NCBI GenBank assembly: GCA_029168955.1
Contig: JAPDOI010001211.1
Span: 1 to 64,000, forward strand
Direction of reading: 5' to 3'
Length of the DNA stretch: 64,000 nt
Source: Aplectana chamaeleonis
Taxonomy: Eukaryota > Nematoda > Chromadorea > Rhabditida > Cosmocercidae
The notes beneath the pieces were generated by a model. The model saw only the letters and a list, made by a program, of their open reading frames with translations, had not been told where the DNA came from and searched no databases. Positions 13,080 to 25,039 of the stretch are shown piece after piece. The first letter of the stretch is position 1, and each line of letters begins with the position of its first letter. The position numbers were made by a program, and so were the translations under genes.

Positions 13080-13420
13080 GCACCCCCCTAAGGTTAACCG
13101 GGACGCGTGCCCAGCCGTGGGCGGGAAACGGCAGGTCGCAGTCGGCCGAAAAAAATGCACCCAAATCACGTGAGAAACACCTATATCGACCGGGTGGGGT
13201 GAGGACGATTTCGGTGGGACTCAGTGGGACTCCGTGGGACTCAGTCGGTGCATTGGCCCCGCCCTTGTACGCATGAGAACTATCAGTATCAACCGGGGGG
13301 ATAGCGGTGGGCATCAGACGGTCGCAGTCGGACTCAGTGGGTTGATCTTTTTGCACCTGTCTTCCACCAATTCGGTGCGTATCGACCGGGTGGGACTCAG
13401 TAGATCTACCGACTATGACG
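13080..13420 (-). repeat. Dispersed repeat, copy 2, with internal GTGGGACTC reiteration
   Basis: Shares CCGGGACGCGTGCCCAGCC and the ACTCAGTGGGACTC blocks with 3690-3965 in the opposite orientation. GTGGGACTCAGT recurs several times (about 13215-13250 and 13400). The 202-codon minus-strand frame here is explained by this G/C-rich repeat; I see no domain in it. Confidence 0.5.
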
Positions 13421-14527
13421 GGGGCCTCACAACAGATCATACATAATTTGGAAAGAATTGGTGTGTAACAAGTGCTTGTTTTCCACATGCCCCGATGTTT
13501 AAGAAAGCCATGCTTTGTATGATGTAGGTATAGCTCTGTGTATCCAAAATCCATGTTCCTAACCTCCTAGTTGCCTCAGGTATTGCCAGAAAAGAGCATT
13601 TTCATAGTTTTTCGAAGAGGAGTGCCCGAAAGGCAAAGTTTACTGTGTTCAGGAAAGCCGTTTCGGATTTGGCCCGAAACATTCCGTTGCAATTTTTTTG
13701 TGTATCAACTACTAATCTGAGGCCCACTTTTCGATTTTCATAAGATTTTGACTAATTTGGATGGAAGCTTGCTGGCTAAATATTATTTTTGGCAACTCCC
13801 CTAAAGCTCTTCCATAGAGGTAATTTGGACTGCTCAACATAGATCTTCAGTATGTTCATCGATTATTGTTGCATTACTGTACCTTCTTACGATGGACATT
13901 GAGTATGATATTTGGTCTAACTTTTTTTTTGGGGGGGGCTAATTGGGATACCAAACAAGAAAGTAAGTTTCATTTAGTTGTAGTTTTATTGCGTCTACAT
14001 AAGGCAATGATCAGAAAGAGGAAAGCAATTTTAGTTTTCTAACCAATCCGAGCAACAAAGTATTAAGAATATATAAGTATATTCGAAAAATCAATTAGAT
14101 GAAAAGGAAAGAAAATGGCAAGGTTAAACAGTCGATTTCGAGACACTAAAGTTAGTTCATATTTATGAAGAAGCTTAGACAATCTCCACTTGAACTGTAA
14201 AAACGTCAAAGTTTAAGCTAGGAAGTTATTGGTAACATTAGGAAAAGGTTACCAGCTCTGAAAGTTAATGATTGCGCCAAAATGCAATATTTGAGCCCAG
14301 GTAAAATTATCTCGAAGTCATCGTACGCGCCATTTTGCATTTTTGCATTTTTTTCATATTTTTGGGTGAGTGTATCCCTCTAGTAAATGGAAATCCCGAA
14401 ACACCTATTTGAAAACCGCGAATTGTGAAGAAAATAGAGGTTGAATGAAGTTGACAGTGGTGTTTGAATTGGAGCCAAATCGATTTTTTGAACAGTGAGT
14501 GCTTTTTGGATTCCCTGTAGATATTCA
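13421..14527. other. No recognisable gene
   Basis: AT-rich with a poly-G run at about 13930. No open frame with a recognisable motif. Confidence 0.45.
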
Positions 14528-14531
14528 TTAA

Positions 14532-14975
14532 AGGCAGTGTCTACGATAAATTTCGTCCTCGGCTCTTGGCCGGAAATCGAAATTCAGGGTCTCATTGGAG
14601 CACTGGGGTCGGAAGAACGAACGAAAACGAGGCCCAAAGAGCTCCATATGGCTCCGAAGTCCGCTCGCGCTAGCCCCTCCGCTCGCGGTCGAGTTTTCCG
14701 GGGAAGTTTGAAAAGTTTGGTCCGCTTTTACATTAGCATTGGAGCGCAAGCGCGGCTAAGTTCTATCATTGGGGCGCATTTGCACACGCTGTCTACTTCA
14801 GGCCCATGCCCGCACAACTGATCCTTCGATGAAATGTGGTTTTGAAGAAGAAGAGCTAATTTTAGATGTTTCGCAGCGTTTTTCACGATTCTTTCTTTAC
14901 TGATGAAACAATCAGATTCTAAACCTTTGTTTTCTGGTGGAAACTCGAAAACGATTTTTATCGTGGACACTGCCT
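14532..14975. mobile_element. AGGCA-family MITE, flanked by TTAA
   Basis: A 444-bp element with inverted termini AGGCAGTGTCTACGATAAA and (reading inward from the right) AGGCAGTGTCCACGATAAA. TTAA lies on both sides (14528-14531 and 14976-14979). The same data fit a plain TA duplication with termini AAGGCAG, so the superfamily (piggyBac-like or Tc1/mariner-like) cannot be settled. No coding capacity. Related elements are at 17962, 24546, 27908 and 54762. Confidence 0.85.
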
Positions 14976-14979
14976 TTAA

Positions 14980-15980
14980 ATTCCGAGCACGAATTATTTA
15001 TATACTGTCACCAACCAACAACAACGACAAGATGATTTTCTAATTCATCGGGGTATGTGTAAAACAACCCTATGTAGTAAGTGCGTTGTGATAGAAAAAG
15101 GAATATCATACTAGGAACTTAAGAAATGACGCAAGGCGTCTTCACTGAGTGAATCGCATATGGCAGAATGCCCAGACACCTCGGCAACATTCCATGAGAA
15201 CGAATTAGTATTATTATGATCCAGAAACAAGTTTCGAGACAAAACTCTCATGAGCTTTGCTCAACTGACAAAGCCCGTTCTGAAGCTGCCAGTGAGCGCC
15301 AACAGTAGCAATAATGCAAGGATTTTATGAGTGATGTGAGAAAAAATTGTTCAGCGAAAGTGAAAATTAGCAGGATCCCTTTCATCTAAACGGTAGAAGC
15401 TGGTTTCTTAGAAGGATAAGCGCAGCTGAAAAAAAGCTCAGAGTGATTCGCCACATCTTCACAACAAATCCGAGGGATACAGGATAATGTAGGCGGAGTG
15501 TCTGTGCTGCGTAGGAAAAAAATGACGCGGACGAGATGTAACGTGAGAGGATGGCGACGGACGGCCACGTCTCCCACGAGTGCGCGTCCTGATTCGATTT
15601 CGATGTGGTCCGTGAAGTGAGCCTCGGAGAAAATTTGAAATCCTGCGTCAACAAGGAAGAAGAAGCCGCCGCGTTGACGTCATCCACGGTTTCTTTTCAA
15701 TTTTGGGTAGGAGCGTTGGTAAAATGGGCAGCATTCAGCCGTAGGAGTCTAATTTTTTTCGTGGACTAATTTTTGACAAGTGGTAGCTTCTAGACTCTTT
15801 CCGCTTCAGAATTCCTAATCGGAAGTAGGGCTCAGTGAATTCTTGACAATTCAAAATTTTAAATTCCTTGAGTCAAGTTCCTTGATTCCTTCCGTCACCA
15901 AAACTTCAATTTTCAAATTTCGGAACTCAGCTGTCTCTCATTTTCTTAGAAAATGACATTGAAATGAAAGGCATTGTGAG
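14980..15980. other. No recognisable gene
   Basis: A 101-codon minus-strand frame (15382-15687) starts with ATG and has an acidic N-terminus, but has no motif. I do not call it a gene. Confidence 0.4.
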
Positions 15981-15983
15981 TAA

Positions 15984-16200
15984 AGTCTTTCCGGAAGAGA
16001 TTGTCCGCTCACGCAGTCGTTTTGAGTGTCGAGCGGCCGTCACGGAGACATTTTTCGGACCAGCCATTCTACGACTTGGATACAGCTGACTGGGATAGTA
16101 TTTACTAATCGTCTGATTCTTCTGCTAATCGATTCACAGGTCCGCGACGGCCGATCGACACGCTCGCGGACCGTATGGGCGGACAGTTTGATGGGTATCA
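15984..16200. mobile_element. Inverted-repeat element, TCCGAATGA family, copy 1
   Basis: Left block AGTCTTTCCGGAAGAGATTG then GTCCGCTCACG and GTCGAGCGGCCGTCACGG; the right side carries the complementary CGCGACGGCC, GATCGACACGC and GGGCGGACAG blocks. The middle word CTGCTAATCGATTCACA also occurs in copy 2 at 20115-20338. It is non-coding. Confidence 0.6.
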
Positions 16201-17957
16201 CCGGAACTATTGCAGTCTTTTTCCCACTATACAGCGCACAGTGCGTTTCAAGATTATAAGCGCACCCTTGGGAAGGCTGCTCTCCACTTTCCCATCGAGT
16301 TTCTTGAATCACTGTTATTATTGCTCAAAACAATGCCACTGAAAATTACAGCCAAAAAAAATGAAAATTAGAGTTCATCCTGAAAATTGACCGCTTTAAG
16401 ACTGATTTAAATGTTTAATACAACAAATAGCGATAGGTGCATCCCACAGTTCTGACGCCTCGAAGTCTTTGCTCCTCAAAGTCCGAGCGAGCCCAGTTAT
16501 TTGTTGTAAGTCGCACAGGTATAACCGAACCGAGAGTTGATGAGCAGTTCTGTCCTTTTCAGACTATTACCAGCTCTATTATGACTCATAGGGGAACAAG
16601 ACGAGACTCGACATACAGAAAAAGCTAGTGGTACAAGGAGTTTGTAATACTGATCAATTTGCTCCCAACTCGACGGCTGCCACCAGTGAGATTCAAGCTG
16701 ATTTTCCGACCCTGACATAGAAACCACGGACAGATCTCTGCGAACCATCGGCAAATGAGAATTAGGTCTTCTCTTCTGCACACCCCACTAACCGACTGAA
16801 AGGAGATCGAAGGTTGGCTTTACGAAGGTCTTGGAGATAGATTTGGGTCAAACGGGAATCATTCCCTCAGGTCATCTTGTCGCATTTTCAATGAACGCTT
16901 ATGGGTCAGATCGGCTTCGGAGAAAAGCCGAGAGCTAAGTGGATCAAGTGAGAAAATGATGCTTCTCGATCCAAACCCATCTCCACTATCTCCATGAAGC
17001 CAAACTCTCGAGCTCCTCTCAGTGGGCAAGTAGGGTGTGCAGGAGGGAAGCGCTGGCCGCAAACGATATTTCTCGTCTGTAGATTGACCTCGCGGACCGT
17101 GGTCTTTCCATCAGGAGTCGGAAAATCCGCTAGGATCTCATTGGTTGCAGCCGTAGAATTGGGAGCAACTCGACCAGCACTGCGAACTGCTTGTGAAATC
17201 GAAATTTGTTCTTTCGGAAATTTCGGATTTTGTCTTGATCCCCTAAGGGCCAGAATAATGCTGGTAATAGTCGATTGAGAACAATATTCAACATCAGACA
17301 TGTTCCTCATCATACGTATGTCTGACGCACAGAAAAATCTAGATTTTAAGTCGAGATAGGATCTGGCTGTCTGCAAAAAATTGGCTAAATCTTACAACAA
17401 AATCAGTCCTATTCATTCAGTTCCACGAAGATCTACACAAACTAAAAGGCGAAGTTGAAAAACAATGGAAAAGAAGTGAAGCTAATCGGGCAGACGGGAA
17501 ACATCCGCCAGAGAAGACATTATCTGTGTATCCCACATCCGGCGGAACAACGTCGCCGGATTGTTTCTTCGGAGGAAAACAAAGCCTTAACTTCACACAT
17601 GGCAACTCAAGAGAAATGTCTGCGACATAAATTCGCAAGCATGGGATATCAAGATTCGGGTGTAGAAAAATAACAGAAATCGAAACGAGCTCAAACATTC
17701 ATGGTTCATAATATGTATGAAAACTGAAAATAACGTTTCTGATAAAGACTGGAGCATCATTTGAGATCTATCCAGTACTAACTTGGGCAGATGTAACCCT
17801 GAAAGCAATCGCATTCAGACTGGACTTGTTTCAATGAATTTCAATTACATTTGCATTGATGTCGCTTGTACATAGCTGAATATGGTGCCATACGATTAAA
17901 GACTTCTTTTTGTTTTTTTTTGTCTTGAATTAGATCTCACACGAGTTTGCTCGGAAA
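16201..17957. other. No recognisable gene
   Basis: Overlapping frames on both strands at about 16900-17380 (156 codons minus, 94 codons plus) have no family signature that I can name. Left unassigned. Confidence 0.4.
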
Positions 17958-17961
17958 TTAT

Positions 17962-18407
17962 AGGCAGGGTTCTCGATAAAATCTGTTGTTGTGCTATCAC
18001 CGTAGAATGATAGATCTGGCCATCACAAAAGTAAAAATAAGTAAAAAATTGGAGAAAAAACGCTCAGGAAAACGCTTTTGGCTTGATGTCTTCCCGCCCC
18101 CAATTATCGAGATTTGGGTAAAAGCCTGTTTTGTCAACTTTTATTTTGCTTCTAAAGTAACTTCTGAACATTTCTGGAGACTACTGATTACTTGAACAGC
18201 AAAATAAATGCCGGATAAGCAAGCATTAATGAAAATCGGGTTAATTAGGGGGCCGGCCGACACCGGTATTTAGCCGTTATACTTTGTTTTTGAGCGTTTT
18301 CCCCGCGGATTTCCGGTTTTTTTTTCACTTTCTTTTACTTTTGTGATGGCCGAATCTACATTCTTATGAAGAGAGCTCAAAAGTCGTTTCTATCGCGAAC
18401 CCTGCCT
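17962..18407. mobile_element. AGGCA-family MITE, copy 2
   Basis: A 446-bp element, almost the same length as 14532-14975. Termini are AGGCAGGGTTCTCGATA and (inward from the right) AGGCAGGGTTCGCGATA. Flanks are TTAT and TTGA, which read as a mutated TTAA (or TA) duplication. The inner arms also pair, for example GGCCATCACAAAAGTAAAA against TTTTACTTTTGTGATGGCC. Confidence 0.8.
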
Positions 18408-20114
18408 TTGAATGAATAAAAATGCGGCTGCTCAAAATGCATGCTATGGCGCTTTCTCGCGTTTATTTTAGGCCATTTTTCATTAACTCCCTCCAAAATC
18501 AGTATTTCCAGGATCTGAAATTTTATGAAGGATCCTGGTTATGGTAATTTCTCGGGTTAAAGCTGTAACAAAAAAGTTTGCGAGGTAAGTTTTAGGGTGC
18601 CCTACAGTAGTCAAATAAAGTCTGCCTGAATGAGACTGTCCGCCCCGAAATCGGAGCAGCTAGGTGTGATGGCCGATATTCGGCCTTTTTGTCCAGCACA
18701 TAATTCGCAAAAAAAATAGTGAGGAAGAGGAAGGCGTCATCAACCAAAGTGGCCGTAAATTCCAATCATTACAAGGAATACATATGTAGGCTGTACTCTG
18801 ACAGAGTGGTTTTTCTGTTCTTGGAACAGCAGATATGTAAATCTTTGATTTTTTTCTGGAGTAACTCTATTCCGATGAATAGAAACTAACGATCTAAAAT
18901 GCGGCTCTCTAAGGTGAATACGAAGAATCGCGTCGGCTGGCTTTTCACCGTCGGCCATGCTCAGCTGTGCTTGCGTCACCGCGCCGTTCGTTCTCTTGTC
19001 AGCCGACCGGCAGCACTGCAACGGAATACAATACGCGGGTAAATAGAGCGTTTTTAGAACACGGCGCCCTATTGAATACGGAGTCACTTGACCTGAACTG
19101 AGGAAAAAGGGAAGGAACAACTCTTTCCAGTCGTTTAGTGATGCAGCACTGTCTCTGCACTGTTGGTAGTAGCGAAAAACAACAAGTGTATTGGCATATC
19201 GCGTTCTAAAAAAAGCTGTCAACTCTAAAGTGAGCGGCATGGTATACCACGGAGTGCAGCCTTTATTGGCTTGAAACCGTTCAGAAAGGGTAGAATGTTC
19301 CATATTCTCTGATCGACGAACGTCTTCTACTGGGATTCAATGTTTTCCTCGCTTTCCTTTCCTTTTTGCTTACGGATAGACTCTGACAACTGCTAGGACA
19401 GTTTTCATGTTCCCTTTCTGAATTACAGACTTTTTAGTCTATGAGGAACTCCGAACGGTTTGGAGGTTTCTTCGAAAAAATCTCGAGTACCCATGGACAA
19501 AACTGGAAATTCGCGGAACTTTTCAAAAGTGCTACCGTTTCCCGCTTTCATCACTGAAAGGGCACTTTTACAGAACTTTCCAGAAAAAGAAATTCCCGCT
19601 CTAAATAATCACATGGCAAACAGACAAGACAGAATCCTATTCTGTAGAACAGCCGGATTTCGTTTGACGCTGATTAGTGCAGATGGACGAACAGGGAAAA
19701 GACTATGGTTTCCAGCAGCTAACCATTACTTAGGATCTATATAGAGTAACTGTAGGACAATAGTGATGTGATGCGGAAATGTGAGCTCCGATAATTTCGA
19801 CAAAAGAGCTAATTGGTTAGTTAATTGTGAATCAATAGATGCATTATGTCCTGCCATCATCCAAAAGCTCACCAACGGCATTAAGCATGAAGCAAAGTAA
19901 GTTTCAAAAATCCTATTCTGAAGATGGAAATCTCCGTGGAAACTGGCTATTTTATCTCAAAAAATTCCATGAAAACAAGCATACTCTGAAGCTGAAGCTC
20001 AAATCTAGAAGAAACACTTCTGTCAATTCAACCTGCTGTCAGCAAAGAAGAAATTTTTCATTCCTCCTTTTTCATAGTGGATTCTCTCTAGAAAATATAC
20101 ATTGCGAGGATTAT
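18408..20114. other. No recognisable gene; TCCGAATGA-family fragment
   Basis: About 18610-18660 carries AGTCTGCCTGAATGAGACTG then GTCCGCC, one end of the element family at 15984 and 20115. The 187-codon minus-strand frame at 18740-19303 has no recognisable domain. Confidence 0.45.
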
Positions 20115-20338
20115 AAGGTCTCTCCGAATGAAATTGTCCGCCCACGTGGTCGGCGTGCGTGTCAAGCGGCCGTTGCAAAGGCACTATCCAAAAAACCTTC
20201 CTTGCAAGTAGCTTACTGCGAAATTATTTATTATTTGTATAGTAATCCTGCTAATCGATTCACAAGTTCGTAGTTCGTCTCCGCGAATGTCGTTTGAAGC
20301 GCACGCTAACCGTGTGAGCGAACAGTCTCTTTGAAACC
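20115..20338. mobile_element. Inverted-repeat element, TCCGAATGA family, copy 2
   Basis: Left end GGTCTCTCCGAATGAAATTG then GTCCGCCCACG; the right side has GTGTGAGCGAACAGTCTCTTT. It shares CTGCTAATCGATTCACA with 15984-16200. Pairing between arms is diverged, and the exact end and duplication are uncertain. Confidence 0.55.
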
Positions 20339-20956
20339 GACTTTATGCATGAGAACATTTCCAACAAATTTCGTTGTATTACACCGTACATTCAGTTTTG
20401 ATACTACGGAAAGCGCTCGGGTTTCAGTAACTTGCAATTATCGCTTCGACTGCAATATACTCCGTTCCAACCGAGTCAGACAATAAATAGCCCAAAGAGG
20501 CTGGAATCATCTCTCTGCGTCACTGCACACTCAAGGTTAGATGTCGAATTTGACCACCATGCCATCCGTCGCCTGCGGGTGTGCCCGAAGAGGCACTCTG
20601 ATATGGCAGGATCCGGAGAGCGCATGGCGCGCGCACCTTCTCTTGGACGAGTCCCTTTCACATCGCGATGCGTTTTTATAGGATATTTATGGACTTATTA
20701 GGTGCACTAGAGCGGTTTCGTCTCTACTGCCGTCCAAATGATTACTATTTCTCCTATTCGTTTCTTTTATCCACGATAAGGTGTGAAGGTGAGCGCGCCA
20801 TGCGCTCTAGGGCCCGCCCACATCAGAGTGCCTCTTTTCCCTCCCCCGTCGCCTGCGCCTGCGATGGACCCTTCACTCAGCCGCGTCTTCACCGTCACAG
20901 TGAAAAGGAAGGTTTCCATAATTCAATGCGTCCTCTTCAAAATACTGCGTGACTGC

Positions 20957-21113
20957 CAGGGATGAGCAGAATTCCGATTTCCGCAGGTTTTTAGGCCTCG
21001 TAGTTCCGCTTTCCGATTTCCGAAAATTTGTAACTAGTTTCATTTTCCGAAATTTTAGTTTCGTTCCGTCTTTCGATTTCTAAAATTCGAAATTTTATTA
21101 CCGCTCATTCCTA
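20957..21113. mobile_element. hAT-like MITE
   Basis: A 157-bp element with short termini CAGGGATGAGC and (inward from the right) TAGGAATGAGC. An 8-bp imperfect duplication flanks it, GTGACTGC at 20949-20956 and GTGACTAT at 21114-21121. Short CAGGG-type ends with an 8-bp duplication are typical of hAT elements. The interior is made of CCGATTTCCG and CGAAATTTT words. Confidence 0.7.
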
Positions 21114-21199
21114 GTGACTATGGGTGGCAGGTACGCAGAGGCCTCCTCTAAAAAAATAAGTCGAAATTTCCATCACCCACATGTCGTGCGTGCGTGCGC

Positions 21200-21700
21200 G
21201 ATGCTGCGTCCTCCCTCTGTCCTCCGCTCTCTCGCTGTCTCTAAATTCCGATTCGCACACGCACCTGATGGAACTACGGGAACTGCGTTTTTTACAACCT
21301 ATAGAATCTCTGCTTATTTGGCGCCTCGAATAGAACAGAGTATACCGCTTCTACATTTTGCCCTTTGTGATACCCCACTATAAGCGGAGAACACTGGTGA
21401 ATAAATTTCCGTATTCCTTTACTTGATATGCTCCAGAAAATTCCGAGTCTAGAAACAAGTCCGCGTATGCACAATACCTGTCACATCTCTTGCGTGTCAG
21501 AGTCACAAAAAAACACAAAAGCACTTTGTGTTCATAATGATCCATTTGGGATTTTTTCTCTCAGATTAGCACATGACACACTGTTGCGTAAGGTATACAG
21601 GAAAAGTTGTGTGTCGATGCTGCTCTCTACGTCTGTCATGCGCTCTCTTACTGTATCTAACCTCCGCTCCGCACAAGCAGTGTTGAAGCCAAGATAATTT
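21200..21700 (+). repeat. Two copies of a CT-rich dispersed repeat
   Basis: CTCTCTCGCTGTCTCTAA near 21230 and CGCTCTCTTACTGTATCTAA followed by CCTCCGCTCCGCAC near 21640 are related. Further copies lie on the minus strand at about 23150-23240 and on the plus strand at about 38985-39085. Confidence 0.5.
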
Positions 21701-21790
21701 CGCGTTTAGCAGCCTGTACTGTCCTCATCGGAGCGATAATCCTGTCTGCAGTTGCGAATAATCGCTACTGAAGATTGCAACACGAAGATA

Positions 21791-21898
21791 ACTGCGCTGA
21801 GAGAAAGGTTGATCTCACCAAGACCCATGGTCCCGGCACGACGATAGTCGTGCCGGAGCCATGGGTCTTGGTAAGATCAACCTTTCTCTCAGCGCAGT
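21791..21898. repeat. Near-perfect 108-bp palindrome
   Basis: Arms of about 50 bp, beginning ACTGCGCTGAGAGAAAGG and ending with its complement, around a very short centre within GGCACGACGATAGTCGTGCC. Only a handful of mismatches. It could extrude a long hairpin. No gene nearby. Confidence 0.9.
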
Positions 21899-22159
21899 GC
21901 CGCATCAGCGGCTGTCAGAATCCCAGACCGATATTTAGTTCCGACAAAGACATTTTATCCCCATGGAGAAAGACATGGAGTGAAATTTATTTCCGTTCCT
22001 CGCGTGCGTCTGCTGCGCCTCCCCACCCCTTTTTTTCTAGCATTCTCTCCGGCTCCCAGCCAGAGGATATATGTATGCTGCTTACGCCTTCACGCCTTGT
22101 TCACAAGCTAATAATGCACCAACCCAGAAGAATGAGCTCTCTAGGACGATTTTGAATAT

Positions 22160-24540
22160 CCCCCTAGATTCTCAGATGAACCACTTTGGACAAGGTTATA
22201 GCGAAGCGTTTTTTGTTTCTTTTTTTCTTGTCGAAAACAAGAAATATGTAATTGATATGTATGTTCATGTCTTGTCTTCCTCATCGGTAACGATCTTTTT
22301 GTCCACGTCAGAACAGCCGCGGAGAGTATTCGAATTTCACGTTAAGCAAGGAAAACGAGCAAATTGACCGAGGCGGTCCGTTGTCAGGGCGATCTACTAA
22401 ATGGCTTGAGGGAAAATTCGAACGGCATTCGCCGTTGTATGTAATTTCAGTCAATGGGAAAATGTTTCGTCACAGCGAAAACTGCTGGCCGGCACGGCTA
22501 CTCTTGAAATGAATACGACGGGATTCTCAGGCCGTGATGCTATAGCCTAGCCTGGTTTAATTTTTCTGCAAGCGGATGATATTAAGAAATTAAGTTTTCA
22601 TTTTCGAAAAGCGAGTAATCTGGATATCACAATACATAGAAAGGGTGGTAGCCATAACCAGAATTCATCATGCACAATTTTACGTGGATGTTAGTGGATC
22701 TAAATCTGGAATTCACAACGCACTGGTTGAAGATCGAAAGAGGAACCTTCTAAGTGCAAATCCGATGAAGCCGTGTGCCATTGAAAATTCTGCCGAACGC
22801 AAGCACGAAATCAATTATGCCCGAAAATCAGATACGGCGGCCGCCTCGAAGAGGAGATAAGTCTGATGGCGATGACTTCATTGAAATTTTTATGTTCTTC
22901 TCAAGAGCAAGGCAATAATCTTAGTTTTAGTTTCTAGATAGTTTTAGCGGAGCATTAGTAGAGCACAGTATCCATACAAGATGAACAACTTTCCCCATTC
23001 GTTGATGCTTACAATAAGTCGTAGAGTGGTATGGATAGGATAGCGAGGTTTTCGCCGTTGCGTACAAAACTGTCGTAAACACTTTTTGCCCAAAGTGACG
23101 CATTTAATATTTTTGTCTTATGCATAGGCTGTAAAAGCGCGGGATTCTCATGCTTCCTACTCGTGCTGGTGCGGTACGGAGGTCAGCGAGAGAGCGGAGG
23201 GCAGACAGGACGCTGCAGCATCGCGCGAGCCGCACGCGCAATGGGCGACGAAAATTTCGATTTTTTACAGAGGAGAAAGGGTGTGGTAGTTTGCATGGCT
23301 CGGATTGAAGATGTGGGGAAGAGTGAGTAGTAAAAGATGTGTAAAATACAGCAAAACCAAGTCGAGCTTTCAAGAGGGAGTAAGGAGCACAATTAGACCG
23401 ACAGACGTATCCACATGCTATTACGAGACGAACACTCGCTACAGACCTCAGTGAACTCGAGTCACCAAGAGTTGATTCTACTGATTGCACCGACAAACAA
23501 ATTAGCCGAACAAAATAAGCAGCGCTAATTGATAACTTAATTACTGGCATTAAAGCCAGCGCTAGTCTCAAAACCCGTAAGTATGAAAAAATACTGTAAG
23601 GCCATGAATGATATATTTCTGAACACAGCGACAGCGACAGCCTGCCGCATGTTTGGCACACTAATGCCGTTGCCCTGATGTAGCTCCCTGATGTATTTGT
23701 GTTATATAGTATGCCTGTCGCACATGACAGCGACAAAGTATACCACATACCTCAGAAACCTGCCGAAAAATATTTGTTAAAATGGATATGGAAGCAGAAT
23801 AGCCACCGACAGAGGAAGCGTATTAGCGGTCAGGTTATTTGTGGCTTTAACAAACAATAATGATCAAGCTAATTCATTGGTTAGAGCATGGCACAGTGTC
23901 CCATATTAGCAGCTAGAATTGATGAACGGCCAGCATGCCATCTCGAAATCATCGGTTTGCTCTGTCGGCGATCGTTAGCCTACTATGACGATTTCCGCTG
24001 CCTTTTTTCCGGAAGATCCATACAGCAGTCATTCTTATGAATTCGTTGAGAAGCTCTATGAAGTTTTGATCGTGACAGCTGCTTTTAGGCTCAAAGTCGA
24101 AGCGAAACTGCGGTAGGTTATGCACTAAATTCTCGTGTTCTGCGTGGTGTTAAAGATGTCAGGGTGGAGAGATAGAGGGAAACGATGAGGAAAAATTAAT
24201 TTTGAGAAAGATTTCATGTCCGCAAGGAGCGAAAATTATTCTTACTACCACAAGATTTCTTCCGTGATTGATAAAATGGTCACACCACATTATACCGTAA
24301 GCAGCCTGCCTTTGGGCACCCGCGTATGTGAATGAAGGCTTTTCGGGTTTCGTTACTTCACAGAATTGAAGGTTCGGTTGTCGATGAACTGCGAATGGAG
24401 ATGCAAGTCGAGAAAAGCCCACCGGAGGCACTTTTTAAAGTCTTCTCTGATATCATTGATACTCCACCCCTTTTCACAAATTCCCTATAAAAAACGAAAG
24501 GTCCACGTTTAGTTAAAAATGCTTTGCTCGCTCAATTAGG
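22160..24540. other. No recognisable gene; repeat fragments
   Basis: Holds a minus-strand copy of the CT-rich repeat at about 23150-23240. At about 23700-23752 it also holds the right end of the element family seen intact at 32812-33107 (CAGCGACAAAGTATACCA). The 214-codon minus-strand frame spanning these pieces is therefore not a gene. Confidence 0.5.
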
Positions 24541-24545
24541 TTCAA

Positions 24546-25028
24546 AGGCACAGGACACCCAAAAAATAATTTTGAGATTATATACTTATCTTGGAGAGAG
24601 TCACACGCTGATCACAGTGGTATCTCTAAAATCGTCCAAGACCCCCTTTGAACAGGGTTGTGGCTCTTCAAAGATGCCTAGATTTTGGGGGTGAAAAATT
24701 GGTGGACGAGTTGTCTCAGGCATGTATTTCTCTTCATTCGCAAACGCTGCGCGAGAGCGAGCCAGGATATCAAGACAGTCAGGCAATGAAGTGAAGAACG
24801 ACGTCTTGTTGGAATTCATACATCCATCAAGCTGCTATCGAGTTCGAAAATCTGTTAGGGGGTCGGGCCTGTGGTGGTGAGCGAAGGGGGTCGGGCCTGT
24901 GGTGGTCGCTTATATCTCGCTTATTTGAAGGAAATGAGATCTGGCATTTGGCACGTGTTATACAGAAGGGGTCTTCTACAAAATTACATGAAAATCTCAA
25001 AATTCATATCTGAAGGTGTACTGTGCCT
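24546..25028. mobile_element. AGGCA-family MITE, copy 3
   Basis: A 483-bp element with termini AGGCACAGGACACC and (inward from the right) AGGCACAGTACACC. Flanks are TCAA (24542-24545) and TTAA (25029-25032). The interior is non-coding. A GGGGGTCGGGCCTGTGGTGG block is duplicated near 24860-24905. Confidence 0.75.
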
Positions 25029-25039
25029 TTAATATGCTG

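Noticed and set aside
12946..13554. 202-codon minus-strand frame
   Set aside because: Its length comes from a G/C-rich dispersed repeat; there is no recognisable domain.
15382..15687. 101-codon minus-strand frame starting MDDVNAAASS
   Set aside because: Plausible start but no motif, no clear splice sites used, no homologue known to me.
16906..17376. 156-codon minus-strand frame with an overlapping plus frame
   Set aside because: I tried to read it as a conserved protein on either strand and found no family signature.
18740..19303. 187-codon minus-strand frame
   Set aside because: No motif, no repeat support, composition like noise; could be chance.
23104..23748. 214-codon minus-strand frame
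   Set aside because: Spans a CT-rich repeat copy and the end of a PIF-like element, so it is a mosaic of repeats.
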